This document shows positions 1-8,281 of a stretch of 64,000 nucleotides of DNA, one piece after another; position 1 is the first letter of the stretch; the number at the start of each line of letters is the position of its first letter. The notes below the pieces were generated by a model. It had not been told where the DNA came from and made no database searches. It saw only the letters and a program-made list of their open reading frames with translations. Where the stretch lies: positions 1 to 64,000 of the forward strand of contig NZ_CBVI010000134.1 of NCBI RefSeq assembly GCF_000513195.1. Direction: 5' to 3'. The DNA comes from Bacteroides timonensis. GTDB taxonomy: Bacteria > Bacteroidota > Bacteroidia > Bacteroidales > Bacteroidaceae. Position numbers and translations under genes: made by a program.

Positions 1-171
1 ACACATCTTTTCAAGTTCTCTCAGCACCTGCATCGCTTTTCCGCTATTACGCTTCGGCACTCTTTGTCCACGGGCTATTTTACCCACGTATTGCGTGCAT
101 ACGCCTACTTTTTCCGCCACCTCTTTATAAGGTGTCGTACGCTTTTCTTTCAGTTTTTCAGCTAATTCCAT
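1..171 (-). CDS. XRE-like helix-turn-helix protein, 3' end cut by window
   Basis: The minus strand from an ATG at 171 reads about 57 codons to the window edge without a stop. It starts MELAEKLKEKRTTPYKEVAE and continues with a VGVCTQYVGKIARGQRVPK stretch that fits a short XRE-type helix-turn-helix (helix 2 then recognition helix). The C-terminus lies outside the window, so length and partners are unknown. It is transcribed divergently from the S24 repressor at 241, the usual layout of phage or mobile-element switch regions. A cro-like or small DNA-binding role is inference. Confidence 0.6.
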   Translation of the reverse strand, partial: MELAEKLKEKRTTPYKEVAEKVGVCTQYVGKIARGQRVPKRNSGKAMQVLRELEKMC

Positions 172-192
172 AACTTTTCTCGTTTTAATTAT

Positions 193-230
193 TACTTTTG
201 TTCCGTTAACTGGGTACAAAATTACAAAAG
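193..230. promoter_or_regulatory. Overlapping divergent promoters with a CTTTTGT/ACAAAAG dyad
   Basis: TACTTTTG at 193-200 (plus) and TAATTTTG at 217-224 (minus) both match the Bacteroides -7 box TAnnTTTG and would fire the S24 gene and the XRE gene respectively. CTTTTGT (195-201) and ACAAAAG (224-230) form an inverted repeat spanning both boxes, a plausible operator for one or both regulators. No clear -33 boxes were seen. Confidence 0.5.
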
Positions 231-240
231 ATTTCGCCAA

Positions 241-1104
241 ATGCAAGGAATATTACAAAAAATTTCACCGATAAAGCAAAGGATTTTGCATTTTGTTGAT
301 ACTTTAGGTATTAGCAAGCGAGATTTTTATGCAGCTACAGGCATATCAAGAGGAACATTAGAAAGTTCTACAGGTATTACGGAAGATACTATTGCAAAAG
401 TTTTCGCCATTTATCCTAATTTGTCTCCAGCGTGGATTGTTCTTGGCAAGGGGGAAATGCTAAATAACCAAAATCTCAGCGAGAATAATTGTAACCTAAA
501 CTGTAACCCAAATTGTAACCAATCAGTAGAACATGATAAAAAAGATATTGTAGGGTTGGATTTAGGGGTTAGCTCTATAGGCTTAGGCATCGTTAGCGAC
601 TCTTCTGATATTAAGTATGGAAAAACAAAAAAGAAAGTATCTGTAAAGCTTCGTAGGGAACAAATACACATACCAGAATTGCTAACTGAACAAACCCGTA
701 CTTCAGTACCATTTTATAATCTCCCTGTAAGCGCCGGTCAGCTCGGTGTTCTTGAATCGGAAGTCTTCTCAAGTGCTACTCCAGATGGTTTTGTTGAATT
801 GGGTGTGTTCGAAGGTTGTGAGGCTGTGTTTCCCATTGTTGGTGTAAGCATGGAGCCAATCATTTCGAGTGGTGATTGGATTGGTATAAAATCAATTGAT
901 AATATTTCAAGTAGTTGGGAATTCCTGCAAACCGGTGCCATTTATCTCATTATTACCCGCGAAGACCGTATGATAAAATTCATAGAAAAAGCTACTGACG
1001 AAAATTTCATTGTATGTACAAGCCCCAATTATAGTCCTTTCAAAATATTCAAAGGTGACATACTCAAGTTGTATCGTGTGAGAGCTTGTTCTAAAAGATT
1101 ATAA
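241..1104 (+). CDS. S24/LexA-type phage repressor with N-terminal HTH
   Basis: 287 residues. The N-terminal ~75 residues (TLGISKRDFYAATGISRGTL, then SPAWIVLGKGEML) match the helix-turn-helix of Bacteroidota prophage-type repressors. A low-complexity Asn/Cys linker follows (about 78-92). The C-terminal half is an S24 peptidase fold: PIVGVSMEP holds the Ser of the Ser-Lys dyad (S in GVSMEP, about residue 203) and the RMIKFIE segment supplies the likely Lys. Such proteins repress phage or mobile-element genes and self-cleave after DNA damage. Divergent from an XRE gene with overlapping promoters. No integrase or structural phage gene is visible, so this may be an element edge or a domesticated regulator. 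Confidence 0.8.
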   Translation: MQGILQKISPIKQRILHFVDTLGISKRDFYAATGISRGTLESSTGITEDTIAKVFAIYPNLSPAWIVLGKGEMLNNQNLSENNCNLNCNPNCNQSVEHDKKDIVGLDLGVSSIGLGIVSDSSDIKYGKTKKKVSVKLRREQIHIPELLTEQTRTSVPFYNLPVSAGQLGVLESEVFSSATPDGFVELGVFEGCEAVFPIVGVSMEPIISSGDWIGIKSIDNISSSWEFLQTGAIYLIITREDRMIKFIEKATDENFIVCTSPNYSPFKIFKGDILKLYRVRACSKRL

Positions 1105-1123
1105 ACCATTAAATATTAATACT

Positions 1124-1384
1124 ATGTACGATTTTAGTTTACTAAAACCTATATCTAAGACAATAGGAATAATTGGTAAAATATTATTTTTTCTTGGCTT
1201 GGTAATTGGTATCATTACTCTTTTTAATAGCGATTTCAGTAGTGGTATTAGTTTTATATATAACATTGCTATAGGGCTAGCAATATTGCTTGGTGGTGGC
1301 ATTACTGGGCTTCTACTTATAGCATTTAGCCATCTCATAAATTTATTTCTTCAGATAGAAGAAAATACCCGTAAGCCATCTTAA
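1124..1384 (+). CDS. Small two-helix membrane protein, unknown function
   Basis: 86 residues, starting 19 bases after the S24 gene on the same strand. Two hydrophobic segments (about residues 13-33 and 45-70, the second Gly-rich: IAIGLAILLGGGITGLLLIAF) predict two membrane helices, with a charged C-terminal tail. Close spacing suggests cotranscription with the repressor. No family recognised. Confidence 0.55.
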   Translation: MYDFSLLKPISKTIGIIGKILFFLGLVIGIITLFNSDFSSGISFIYNIAIGLAILLGGGITGLLLIAFSHLINLFLQIEENTRKPS

Positions 1385-1521
1385 TAGTACATATAAACAA
1401 ACTCCTTCATTAACTATATTACTATGGTATTTTTTGTCTATTTCGCATTATTAATATTTTAATTTATTCCATATAATAAATATATAGTAGTTTTGCTGTA
1501 TAAAATAAACTATATAGCACA

Positions 1522-1740
1522 ATGACAAAAGTAATCCATGTACATCTAATTTTCGAGAAAAGAGATTATTATTTCGGTAGTATCTCTGCAATATACGATA
1601 CCTTAGACGAGGCCACAATTGGAATAAAGAAAAGCACTCTCGCTCATTCCGGTCTCTCCGATGGAAGTTCCTTACCAACAACCCGGGCTATCATAAAACA
1701 ATCCCATCTCATTCGCAGCGCTCAAACTTCCGAAAAGTAG
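1522..1740 (+). CDS. Small conserved-looking cytoplasmic protein, unknown function
   Basis: 72 residues, MTKVIHVHLIFEKRDYYFGS..., basic and soluble with no membrane segment. I have the impression of similar short proteins in Bacteroides genomes but cannot name a domain. It lies 137 bases after the membrane protein. The minus-strand ORF over the same bases is a shadow. Confidence 0.5.
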   Translation: MTKVIHVHLIFEKRDYYFGSISAIYDTLDEATIGIKKSTLAHSGLSDGSSLPTTRAIIKQSHLIRSAQTSEK

Positions 1741-1870
1741 AAGCAAGGTTTAACTACCACTTAAACCCTGTTTAACTTCACTTTAAACCATCATATTAAA
1801 CATCATTCAAATGTTTAACCCAAACTCACTCAAGTTTAACACACTTGCACGATTTGTTTCCATTCACCTT

Positions 1871-1917
1871 CACAAAACAAAAAAGGCTGAAACCCGCATC
1901 ACATCGACGTTTCAGCC
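1871..1917 (-). terminator. Intrinsic terminator of the propeller-sensor gene
   Basis: A 9-bp perfect stem (GGCTGAAAC 1885-1893 with GTTTCAGCC 1909-1917) is followed on the minus strand by a T-rich tract (TTTTTTGTTTT, 1884-1874). It lies 29 bases past the stop codon at 1946. Confidence 0.7.
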
Positions 1918-1945
1918 CTCTCGACTCTCCCCACCTCAATTTATA

Positions 1946-3628
1946 CTATTTGTATTGCCCCCTATATCCCTCTTTATCGTCACAAAACCATAGATTTTTA
2001 TGATTATCCTCATAAATATACCGTATGCTTTTTGTAAACGGTTCTATATGTTCAGGAAATACATCCGACTTGAAAGTACCGGTTGACATATCATACAAAA
2101 AAACAGCTCCATTCGCTCCGATCCAAATCCTATCCTTTGAATCAGCTTTTAAAGTAAATATTGAATTTATGGCAAGAGACGAATTTCTATTATTGTGATT
2201 TACATACTGACCGGTCAATTCATTATAGACATACACCCCATAAGAACTCCCTATCCAGTACTTGCCCTCTTTATCTCTTTCACATCCGGTAAATGAATTT
2301 TGCCTGAAGCAATCATCCGGTTTAAAGAAAGACAGTTTACCCGTCTCTGCATGCAGCAAATACATGCCACCACCATAAGTTCCTATCAAATAATCATCTC
2401 CCAAAGGTTTAACTGATAAAATAATATCCGAACGTAATATAGAAGATTTTATAGTGTAATGTTTCACTATATTCTCTTCTTCGGAAATATAATAAAGTCC
2501 GTCACGGGTACCTATTACTTTTCGCCCTTGTTTACCAATCCAGAACGCACGCACATTCAGATTATGGGAATCAAATTTATCCTTAAAAGAATAGATGGAA
2601 AAGGTATTCCCACGCGTAGGCGTATAACTCATTCCACCCATGTAAGTACCGATATAAAGGATATTTTTATCTTTCAGTAATGAATAAACAGCATTCGAAC
2701 AAATGACATCTTCCTGTATAGAATGTTCTATTGACGTTATTTCTTGTCCGGAGGATGCTTTTATAATTTTGACACCACTTCCATTGGTTCCTACATACAA
2801 TGTATCATTACCTACAGGTACCAAATCCTTAATACATCCATTACCTATTTGCGGATATATGGAGAAAACTTCCTGTCCAATATCAAACTTCAGCATACCC
2901 TGGTTTGCCGTACCTAAATAAATAGTATTTCCCATCAAAGCCAGACAGTTATAGTAATTTAATCCTCCTCTAATATTATTCTCAAACACTCGTGATCTTC
3001 CAGTTTCCATATTATAATGGATCAATCCTCCATTTGAAGCAATCCAAACACTATCATCCTCTCCATCTACAATATCCATTAGGCCATTCACAACAGACAA
3101 GGCATTGGAGTCCAGCAGAATCTTTCTGAATACACCACTTTCATACAGAAATAATCCACGTGAACTACCAAGTAGTAATTTCCCCTTCTTACTCACAAAA
3201 ACCACTTTTACAGACAAAGATTTGCCATCTAAAACAATCGGTTCAACCGTCTCTGTCTTACGATTAAACTTTATCAATCCTATATCTGTACCCACCCATA
3301 AATTTACAGAATCAGTCTCTGCTATCGAAAAAACAGTTCTCCCGGAAAATTGAGGATAAGTCGTCACATTTACCCCATCAAAACGATCCAATCCCATCTG
3401 TGTTCCTAACCATACGAAACCACGGGTATCTTTATATATAGCATTTATCGTATTATGGGATAAACCTTCAGATACAGTTACAGAGCGAAAAACAGGAGAC
3501 CGTTGAATTGAATACAGAGATAATGGCAACAACAGCATTATCGCCATAAACAAATAATGAATGGCAAATTGAGCAACTCTCCCTATATAATAATATGTGT
3601 CCTTCATACATTCATAAAAATCAATCAT
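1946..3628 (-). CDS. HTCS-like propeller sensor, truncated to the periplasmic half
   Basis: 560 residues. An N-terminal hydrophobic segment (about 22-41) is followed by repeated Reg_prop propeller blades (GLSHNTINAIYKDTRGFVWL, IWIASNGGLIHYN-like repeats). Hybrid two-component system regulators of Bacteroides polysaccharide loci begin exactly this way, but go on with a Y_Y_Y domain, membrane helix, kinase, receiver and AraC domain to about 1300 residues. Here the frame ends at WFCDDKEGYRGQYK, then TAG and a terminator; nothing downstream encodes the missing half. It could be a decayed regulator or a free-standing carbohydrate-binding sensor. Divergent from the lyase at 3858. Start at 3628 or the internal ATG at 3607. 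Confidence 0.7.
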   Translation of the reverse strand: MIDFYECMKDTYYYIGRVAQFAIHYLFMAIMLLLPLSLYSIQRSPVFRSVTVSEGLSHNTINAIYKDTRGFVWLGTQMGLDRFDGVNVTTYPQFSGRTVFSIAETDSVNLWVGTDIGLIKFNRKTETVEPIVLDGKSLSVKVVFVSKKGKLLLGSSRGLFLYESGVFRKILLDSNALSVVNGLMDIVDGEDDSVWIASNGGLIHYNMETGRSRVFENNIRGGLNYYNCLALMGNTIYLGTANQGMLKFDIGQEVFSIYPQIGNGCIKDLVPVGNDTLYVGTNGSGVKIIKASSGQEITSIEHSIQEDVICSNAVYSLLKDKNILYIGTYMGGMSYTPTRGNTFSIYSFKDKFDSHNLNVRAFWIGKQGRKVIGTRDGLYYISEEENIVKHYTIKSSILRSDIILSVKPLGDDYLIGTYGGGMYLLHAETGKLSFFKPDDCFRQNSFTGCERDKEGKYWIGSSYGVYVYNELTGQYVNHNNRNSSLAINSIFTLKADSKDRIWIGANGAVFLYDMSTGTFKSDVFPEHIEPFTKSIRYIYEDNHKNLWFCDDKEGYRGQYK

Positions 3629-3687
3629 TTTCCCCTTATTATTACTAAGAAGTCCGACAAACTTAATAATTTATTTGATAGAATGTA

Positions 3688-3741
3688 TAAGTTTTGTTCA
3701 CTAAAACTTAGTTTAATCTCATGATGCATTATACGTATAAT
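3688..3741. promoter_or_regulatory. Two dyads in the divergent sensor/lyase intergenic region
   Basis: TAAGTTTT (3688-3695) and AAAACTTA (3703-3710) form an 8-bp dyad with a 7-base spacer. ATTATACGTATAAT (3728-3741) is a perfect 14-bp palindrome. Both lie between the truncated sensor and the first lyase gene and are candidate regulator sites. The region is AT-rich, so chance is possible. Confidence 0.3.
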
Positions 3742-3857
3742 TGTTTTTCATAATTAAATTAAAAAATGCGATGCCGCTTTAGGTAAATCGGCTCGTAAAT
3801 ACGCTATACACATATTGACTTCTATCTAATATGTATTAACCTTATTATTTTAAGAAT

Positions 3858-5456
3858 ATGATGAAAAAGAAATTTATTCCATTATTCATTCTTCTCTTTT
3901 ATATGCTGAATATAAACAGTCAAGAGTTTACTCATCCGGGCTTACTTCATTCTGAGTCTTCATTAAAAAGAATCCGGGAACTTGTCAGAAATGAGGCACA
4001 ACCAGCTTACGGTTCATTCAACATAATGCGAGGAATGCCTGAGGGAAAAGCTGATTATTGTATAAAAGGACCTTTCGAAACTATCAGTCGTGCCGGTAGA
4101 TATGGTTATACCAAAGATCCTTGTGAACGAGATTTTAATGCAGCTTACTACAATGCCATTCTTTGGATAGTCACAGGAAAAGAGCCCCATGCAGACAAAG
4201 CAATGGAAATTATCAGAGCGTATGCAAGTACCCTAAAGAAAATAGAAGGTCCGGACGATCCGCTTTGTGCCGGCCTTCAAGGATTTATGCTGGTAAACGC
4301 AGCTGAAATCATGAGATATACATATACAGCAGATAAATATGCCAACGGATGGGATGCAAAAGATACCCCCAAAGTAGAAAATATGTTCCGAAATGTATTC
4401 CAGCCGATACTTACTACTTTCTACAATACCAAACCTTACACCAACGGTAACTGGGGAATTGCGGTAACTAAGGCACAAATGGCATTCGGAGTATTTCTGA
4501 ACGATAAAAAGTTGTATGAAGACGCTATAGAGTTTTTTCTGAAAGGCCATGACAATGGAACTCTTCCCAACTACGTAGCAGAATCCGGCCAGATACAGGA
4601 AAGTGGACGTGACCAGCAACATGCCATGTTAGGGTTAGGATGCCTCTCGGAAATTGCCGAAATAGCCTGGACACAAGGCAGAGACCTGTATAGCGCTTTG
4701 GATAATCGCCTTATGAAAGGTTATGAATACCTGGCCAAATCCAATCTGGGCTATGAAGTACCTTTCTTTACCTGGAAAGATATAACCGGAAAATATTCAA
4801 ACTGGACTACGTTAGGGGAAGAAGGAATGGGACGTTTCCGCTCATTATTTGAAATAGCCTACAATCACTATGTTGAACGCAAAGGGTTAGAAATGCCATA
4901 TACCCAAATTGTATTAGGCATGATACGCCCTGAAGGACCGGGATTTACTTGTGATAACCCAGGCTTCGGCAGCCTGCTGTTCTATTTGGGAAAGGACTTA
5001 AGTGAAAGGAAAGTCCCCGGACAAATAAATGAGGATCTTTCCCAACTGGAAGGATGGGCTTTCGCCAATTGCTCTTATAAACAGGTGGATAATCTAATGT
5101 CATTTGTATCATCCGGAGTAAATATGCAAAAGAAAAGGATTTCCTATCAGGCAGGAAACTATCCATATATTGCTGTAAAGGCACCCAAAATTCCAGCATC
5201 CGCAAATAAAGACTGGTTACAATTAAGCTATAGCGTTGCCAGTGCTCCGGAATTTTGGAAGTTAGATTCAGATAAGGCTAAAAAGATAGGAAAAGATATC
5301 TATGTATTCAAGATTACAGACTATCTGTCAAATAATGGAACGCACTTCACAGAAAGGCCAACAAACATTACTCTTATTCTCAATTTTGGGAATATCGGTA
5401 ATGAACCGGTAATTGTGGAATGGATTCGCTCATTTGAAAAGCTGGAAGATATTTGA
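3858..5456 (+). CDS. Alginate-lyase-family polysaccharide lyase (PL38-like)
   Basis: 532 residues with a signal peptide (MMKKKFIPLFILLFYMLNIN, cleavage near SQE). The body is an all-helical toroid of the alginate lyase family: GNWGIAVTKAQ (N198/W199 region), QIQESGRDQQHAMLGLG (E248, R251, H255) and GYEYLAKSN (Y289/Y291) fit the Asn, His, Arg and Tyr positions of such lyases. The pattern resembles PL38 enzymes, known to act on glucuronan or alginate; the family assignment is from memory of motifs. It would cleave uronic-acid polymers by beta-elimination outside the cytoplasm. First of six same-strand secreted enzymes; the next gene starts 55 bases later. Confidence 0.75.
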   Translation: MMKKKFIPLFILLFYMLNINSQEFTHPGLLHSESSLKRIRELVRNEAQPAYGSFNIMRGMPEGKADYCIKGPFETISRAGRYGYTKDPCERDFNAAYYNAILWIVTGKEPHADKAMEIIRAYASTLKKIEGPDDPLCAGLQGFMLVNAAEIMRYTYTADKYANGWDAKDTPKVENMFRNVFQPILTTFYNTKPYTNGNWGIAVTKAQMAFGVFLNDKKLYEDAIEFFLKGHDNGTLPNYVAESGQIQESGRDQQHAMLGLGCLSEIAEIAWTQGRDLYSALDNRLMKGYEYLAKSNLGYEVPFFTWKDITGKYSNWTTLGEEGMGRFRSLFEIAYNHYVERKGLEMPYTQIVLGMIRPEGPGFTCDNPGFGSLLFYLGKDLSERKVPGQINEDLSQLEGWAFANCSYKQVDNLMSFVSSGVNMQKKRISYQAGNYPYIAVKAPKIPASANKDWLQLSYSVASAPEFWKLDSDKAKKIGKDIYVFKITDYLSNNGTHFTERPTNITLILNFGNIGNEPVIVEWIRSFEKLEDI

Positions 5457-5525
5457 GTAATATATTTCTCTCCTTCGTATCTATACTAAAGAAAGAATTA
5501 ACAAAGAAATTATGAGAAATAAAAG
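5452..5525 (+). repeat. Duplicated leader, copy 1 (upstream of heparinase-like gene)
   Basis: The stretch from the stop codon of the preceding lyase through the first codons (MRNK) of the next gene is nearly identical to 8282-8353. Shared blocks are TTTGAGTAATATAT, CTTCGTAT, AAGAAAGAATTAA and TTATGAGAAATAA, with a few substitutions and one 2-base gap. It supplies the 5' leader and start codon in both places. Confidence 0.75.
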
Positions 5526-7656
5526 AAAACATGTGCTGACGCTCATTCTGTTTTGTTCCCTGGTTTTCTCAATCCGGGCGCAGCAACAACACCCCTATCT
5601 GTTCTTTACCCCCGATCGGATAGCGACACTGAAAGAACATCTCAAATCGGATAAAGAAGTCAAAGCCAATTACACCCAGGTAGAACAAGTAGCCAGGGAA
5701 GCCTTGAAAGAAAACAATCCTTACCGCAAGTTGGAATATCTGGCATTGGCATACCAGGTGACAGGCGAAAAAAGATATGCGGATAAGATCAAAGAATCAA
5801 TCCGGCAGACAGGTGGAAAAGAAACCCTCGAAGCAAAGGATATGCTGAATCGGGAGCCTGCCTGGACTTCATTGCTAAGCACCGCCCATGCCAATCATCA
5901 AATGGCTATCGGTTTCGATGCTATCTATAACGAACTCTCAGATAAAGAACGGAAAGAACTGGCACAAGCCATTTACAAAATAGGAATCCGTCCGACGCTG
6001 CACGATTGGCTATCACCGGCAACTCGCTTCCATGCAATCAATTCCATGGGGCACAACTATTGGGTATCCTGTATTGCCATGACCGGAATTGCTGCCATGG
6101 CCGTCAGCAACGAAATTCCCGAGGCTGCCGAATGGATTGATATGGTAAGTAGGGCAACAACAGACTGGGCTAATTTTCAAGGAGATATCTTACAAAACAA
6201 ACCGGCTAACTTCGATAATGGAGCTTATTACGAAAGTGTGAGTTACGCCAATTACGGGCTCACCCAATACCTGACCTTCCGCCTTGCCATGCAGAATTTC
6301 AATCCCCGGGCAGAATGGCCGGAAAGGAAGCTGTTTGAACGTGCAGCAGATTATTTTATGTATACCTGTTATCCTGCCGACGGTGATTATCTTCCTTCCC
6401 TTTATTTTGGCGACAGCAACATTGCCGCCAATGGTGAAGGAGTCTTGAAATTACTTTGGGAATTAGGTTTTCAGAAAACGGATATGTTATGGTATCTCAC
6501 ACAGGTACGGAAAAACCAGGCAAAAGAGAGTATGCCGACTGATACACCCATGGGGTTATTGTACACTCCCGATTTATCTGCGGCTCCACTGCAACCTTCC
6601 CTGTCGCTATCTACGGTATATGAAAGAATGGGTTGGAGTGTGATGCGTACTTCTTGGGAGAAAAATACAACTCTGTTAGGAGTGAAATGCGGACATACAT
6701 GGAATCACTCTCATGCAGACGCAGGTTCATTTATCCTTTTTCATAATGGACAGCAAGTAATTAAGGATGGCGGAAACTGTTGGTATCCCAATCCGTGGTA
6801 TCGTGAATATTTCTTCCACAGCCAGGCCCATAATGTACTGTTGTTTAATGGACAGGCCCAGCCTCAAGAGCAACAGTACAAAGGTTCGATGCTCGATGGT
6901 TCTTTGCATCATCTTACAAACGAAGGAAATATCAAATACATCCTGGCCAACGTGACCGGACCTACTTCCCGCTACTTTTCTAAAAACCACCGTAGTTTTT
7001 TGTGGATAGATGATGTTATACTGGTTATTGATGATGTCTGTTCGCATGAAGACGGTACATTCAGTCTGCTTTTTCACCCGGATGGAGTAAGCAGGAAAAA
7101 TGGTATTGATTTGAGTGTCGTCAACCAACAGGCCGCTGTGGATATACGCCCTTTATGGCCGGACTATCTGACAGAAAGCGACTTCGAACATGATTTCCCT
7201 TATAATCTGAAACTGAAAGCTCACCAGGGTCCCAAAGCAAAGAAGACCGACGAAATGGAAACGTATTATTCGATAACCTATCCGATAAAGGCACAAAGTG
7301 TCAAGTTTATAACGGCAATCATCTTGAAAGATTCTCCTGCAAGTAAAAATAGTCCTCAGGTAACCCGCCTGAAAGGAGACGATCTGCAAGGTGTCCGTAT
7401 TGCTAAAGGTGACAAAATAACTGATGTTTATTTAAACACACGGGCAGATGGGCATATTATGCACCGGAATTCCTGCACAAATGTGAACGGTTGGGATACA
7501 GACGCATATTTACTTGCTTTTTCTTATAAGAAAGGAACTGACCCCGCAGTTTCCAAAAACATATTGGAATGGTTCATCGGGTATGGGAGTTATGTGCGCA
7601 ATGCCAATGAATCCATTTTCGATTCTTACACTAAAAAATATAAAGTAATCCGTTGA
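5512..7656 (+). CDS. Heparinase II/III-family polysaccharide lyase
   Basis: 714 residues with a signal peptide (cleavage near IRAQ-QQ, residue 24). An alpha-helical toroid (about 30-370) carries INSMGHNYW (H181) and FDNGAYYESVSY (Y239-E241). The C-terminal beta domain starts at about 385 with the heparinase II/III signature GHTWNHSHADAGSF (H399, H401, D403). These enzymes depolymerise uronic-acid polysaccharides (GAGs, alginate and others), leaving unsaturated uronates, the substrate type of the GH88 enzyme at 15114. PL subfamily and substrate cannot be fixed by eye. Second gene of the enzyme cluster; 683 bases of repeat-rich DNA follow it. Confidence 0.82.
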   Translation: MRNKRKHVLTLILFCSLVFSIRAQQQHPYLFFTPDRIATLKEHLKSDKEVKANYTQVEQVAREALKENNPYRKLEYLALAYQVTGEKRYADKIKESIRQTGGKETLEAKDMLNREPAWTSLLSTAHANHQMAIGFDAIYNELSDKERKELAQAIYKIGIRPTLHDWLSPATRFHAINSMGHNYWVSCIAMTGIAAMAVSNEIPEAAEWIDMVSRATTDWANFQGDILQNKPANFDNGAYYESVSYANYGLTQYLTFRLAMQNFNPRAEWPERKLFERAADYFMYTCYPADGDYLPSLYFGDSNIAANGEGVLKLLWELGFQKTDMLWYLTQVRKNQAKESMPTDTPMGLLYTPDLSAAPLQPSLSLSTVYERMGWSVMRTSWEKNTTLLGVKCGHTWNHSHADAGSFILFHNGQQVIKDGGNCWYPNPWYREYFFHSQAHNVLLFNGQAQPQEQQYKGSMLDGSLHHLTNEGNIKYILANVTGPTSRYFSKNHRSFLWIDDVILVIDDVCSHEDGTFSLLFHPDGVSRKNGIDLSVVNQQAAVDIRPLWPDYLTESDFEHDFPYNLKLKAHQGPKAKKTDEMETYYSITYPIKAQSVKFITAIILKDSPASKNSPQVTRLKGDDLQGVRIAKGDKITDVYLNTRADGHIMHRNSCTNVNGWDTDAYLLAFSYKKGTDPAVSKNILEWFIGYGSYVRNANESIFDSYTKKYKVIR

Positions 7657-7695
7657 CGAGACTAGTTCATTTCTGTAGGGTTATGAGCTAAATTG

Positions 7696-7824
7696 ATACG
7701 CGGACGACGCGGACAAGGCGGACAAACGCGGATGAAAAGTTACTTACACACCGAAGGGAACCAACGGTCAGCGAAGCTAAATCTTACTCCGCGTTCGTCC
7801 GCTCTATCAGCGTCGTCCGCGTAC
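7696..7824. repeat. GC-rich long hairpin module (CGCGGACGACGCGGAC type)
   Basis: TACGCGGACGACGCGGAC near 7698 is answered by GTCGTCCGCGTA near 7812-7823, giving a long imperfect stem. The loop contains GGGAACCAACGGTCAGCGAAGC, also found (inverted) beside the hairpin next to core copy B near 25965-25991. Confidence 0.6.
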
Positions 7825-7832
7825 CCATTCTC

Positions 7833-8076
7833 AATATAAATAATAAATATTTATAAAACAAAACATTTGCGAGATCAGTCGCATACTTAGGGGGTCTCAG
7901 TATCATACTTAGGGTACCTCAGTATCATATTGAGATACCCTAAGTATCATACTGAGATAGCCTGATTATAACACACTTGATAATCAAGCATTTACAAAAC
8001 TAATCTTTGGTGGTTATAAATTAGAACAAATAAACTATTGAAATAATAAATTAATTCGTTTCTTTCCGGATATGAG
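7833..8076 (+). repeat. 244-bp intergenic core repeat, copy A
   Basis: Begins AATATAAATAATAAATATTT and ends TTCGTTTCTTTCCGGATATGA-like. The centre (7882-7969) is four consecutive 22-bp units, all opening CATA and closing TAT; units 1-2 (CATACTTAGGG...CTCAGTAT) are roughly the reverse complement of units 3-4 (CATA.TGAGATA..C...TAT). Copies B and C have the same length and order. No ORF, no transposase, no spacers. Confidence 0.85.
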
Positions 8077-8127
8077 CTATATAGAAGTGCAAAAGAAGCA
8101 TAACTATCTGTGTGACAATGCACTTGA

Positions 8128-8250
8128 TGTTCCACTAAGATCAGTTGTAGTGGAACACGAGTTCAGTCCTAGTGGGAAGTGCCTTCAGTCGTAGTGGGAA
8201 GTACCTTCAGTCCTAATGGGAACTATCCTCAGTCGTAATAGGAAAATAGC
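8128..8250 (+). repeat. 22-bp-period tandem array with leading hairpin
   Basis: Five units start at 8140, 8162, 8184, 8206 and 8229, with consensus TTCAGTCSTAGTGGGAA plus five variable bases; spacing is 22, 22, 22 and 23. A 10-bp perfect stem (TGTTCCACTA 8128-8137 with TAGTGGAACA 8148-8157) overlaps the first unit. One matching unit (TTCAGTCGTAGTGGGAA) also lies at 26502-26519 beside core copy B. Confidence 0.75.
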
Positions 8251-8281
8251 TCGCTATACAGTTTTAAATTCCCCTAACGGG

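Noticed and set aside
1811-1993. 60-residue ORF
   Set aside because: It runs through the minus-strand terminator and the end of the propeller gene; no promoter or domain.
7882-7969. Four 22-bp units as a possible CRISPR array
   Set aside because: The units abut each other with no spacers and half are inverted; no cas genes are present.
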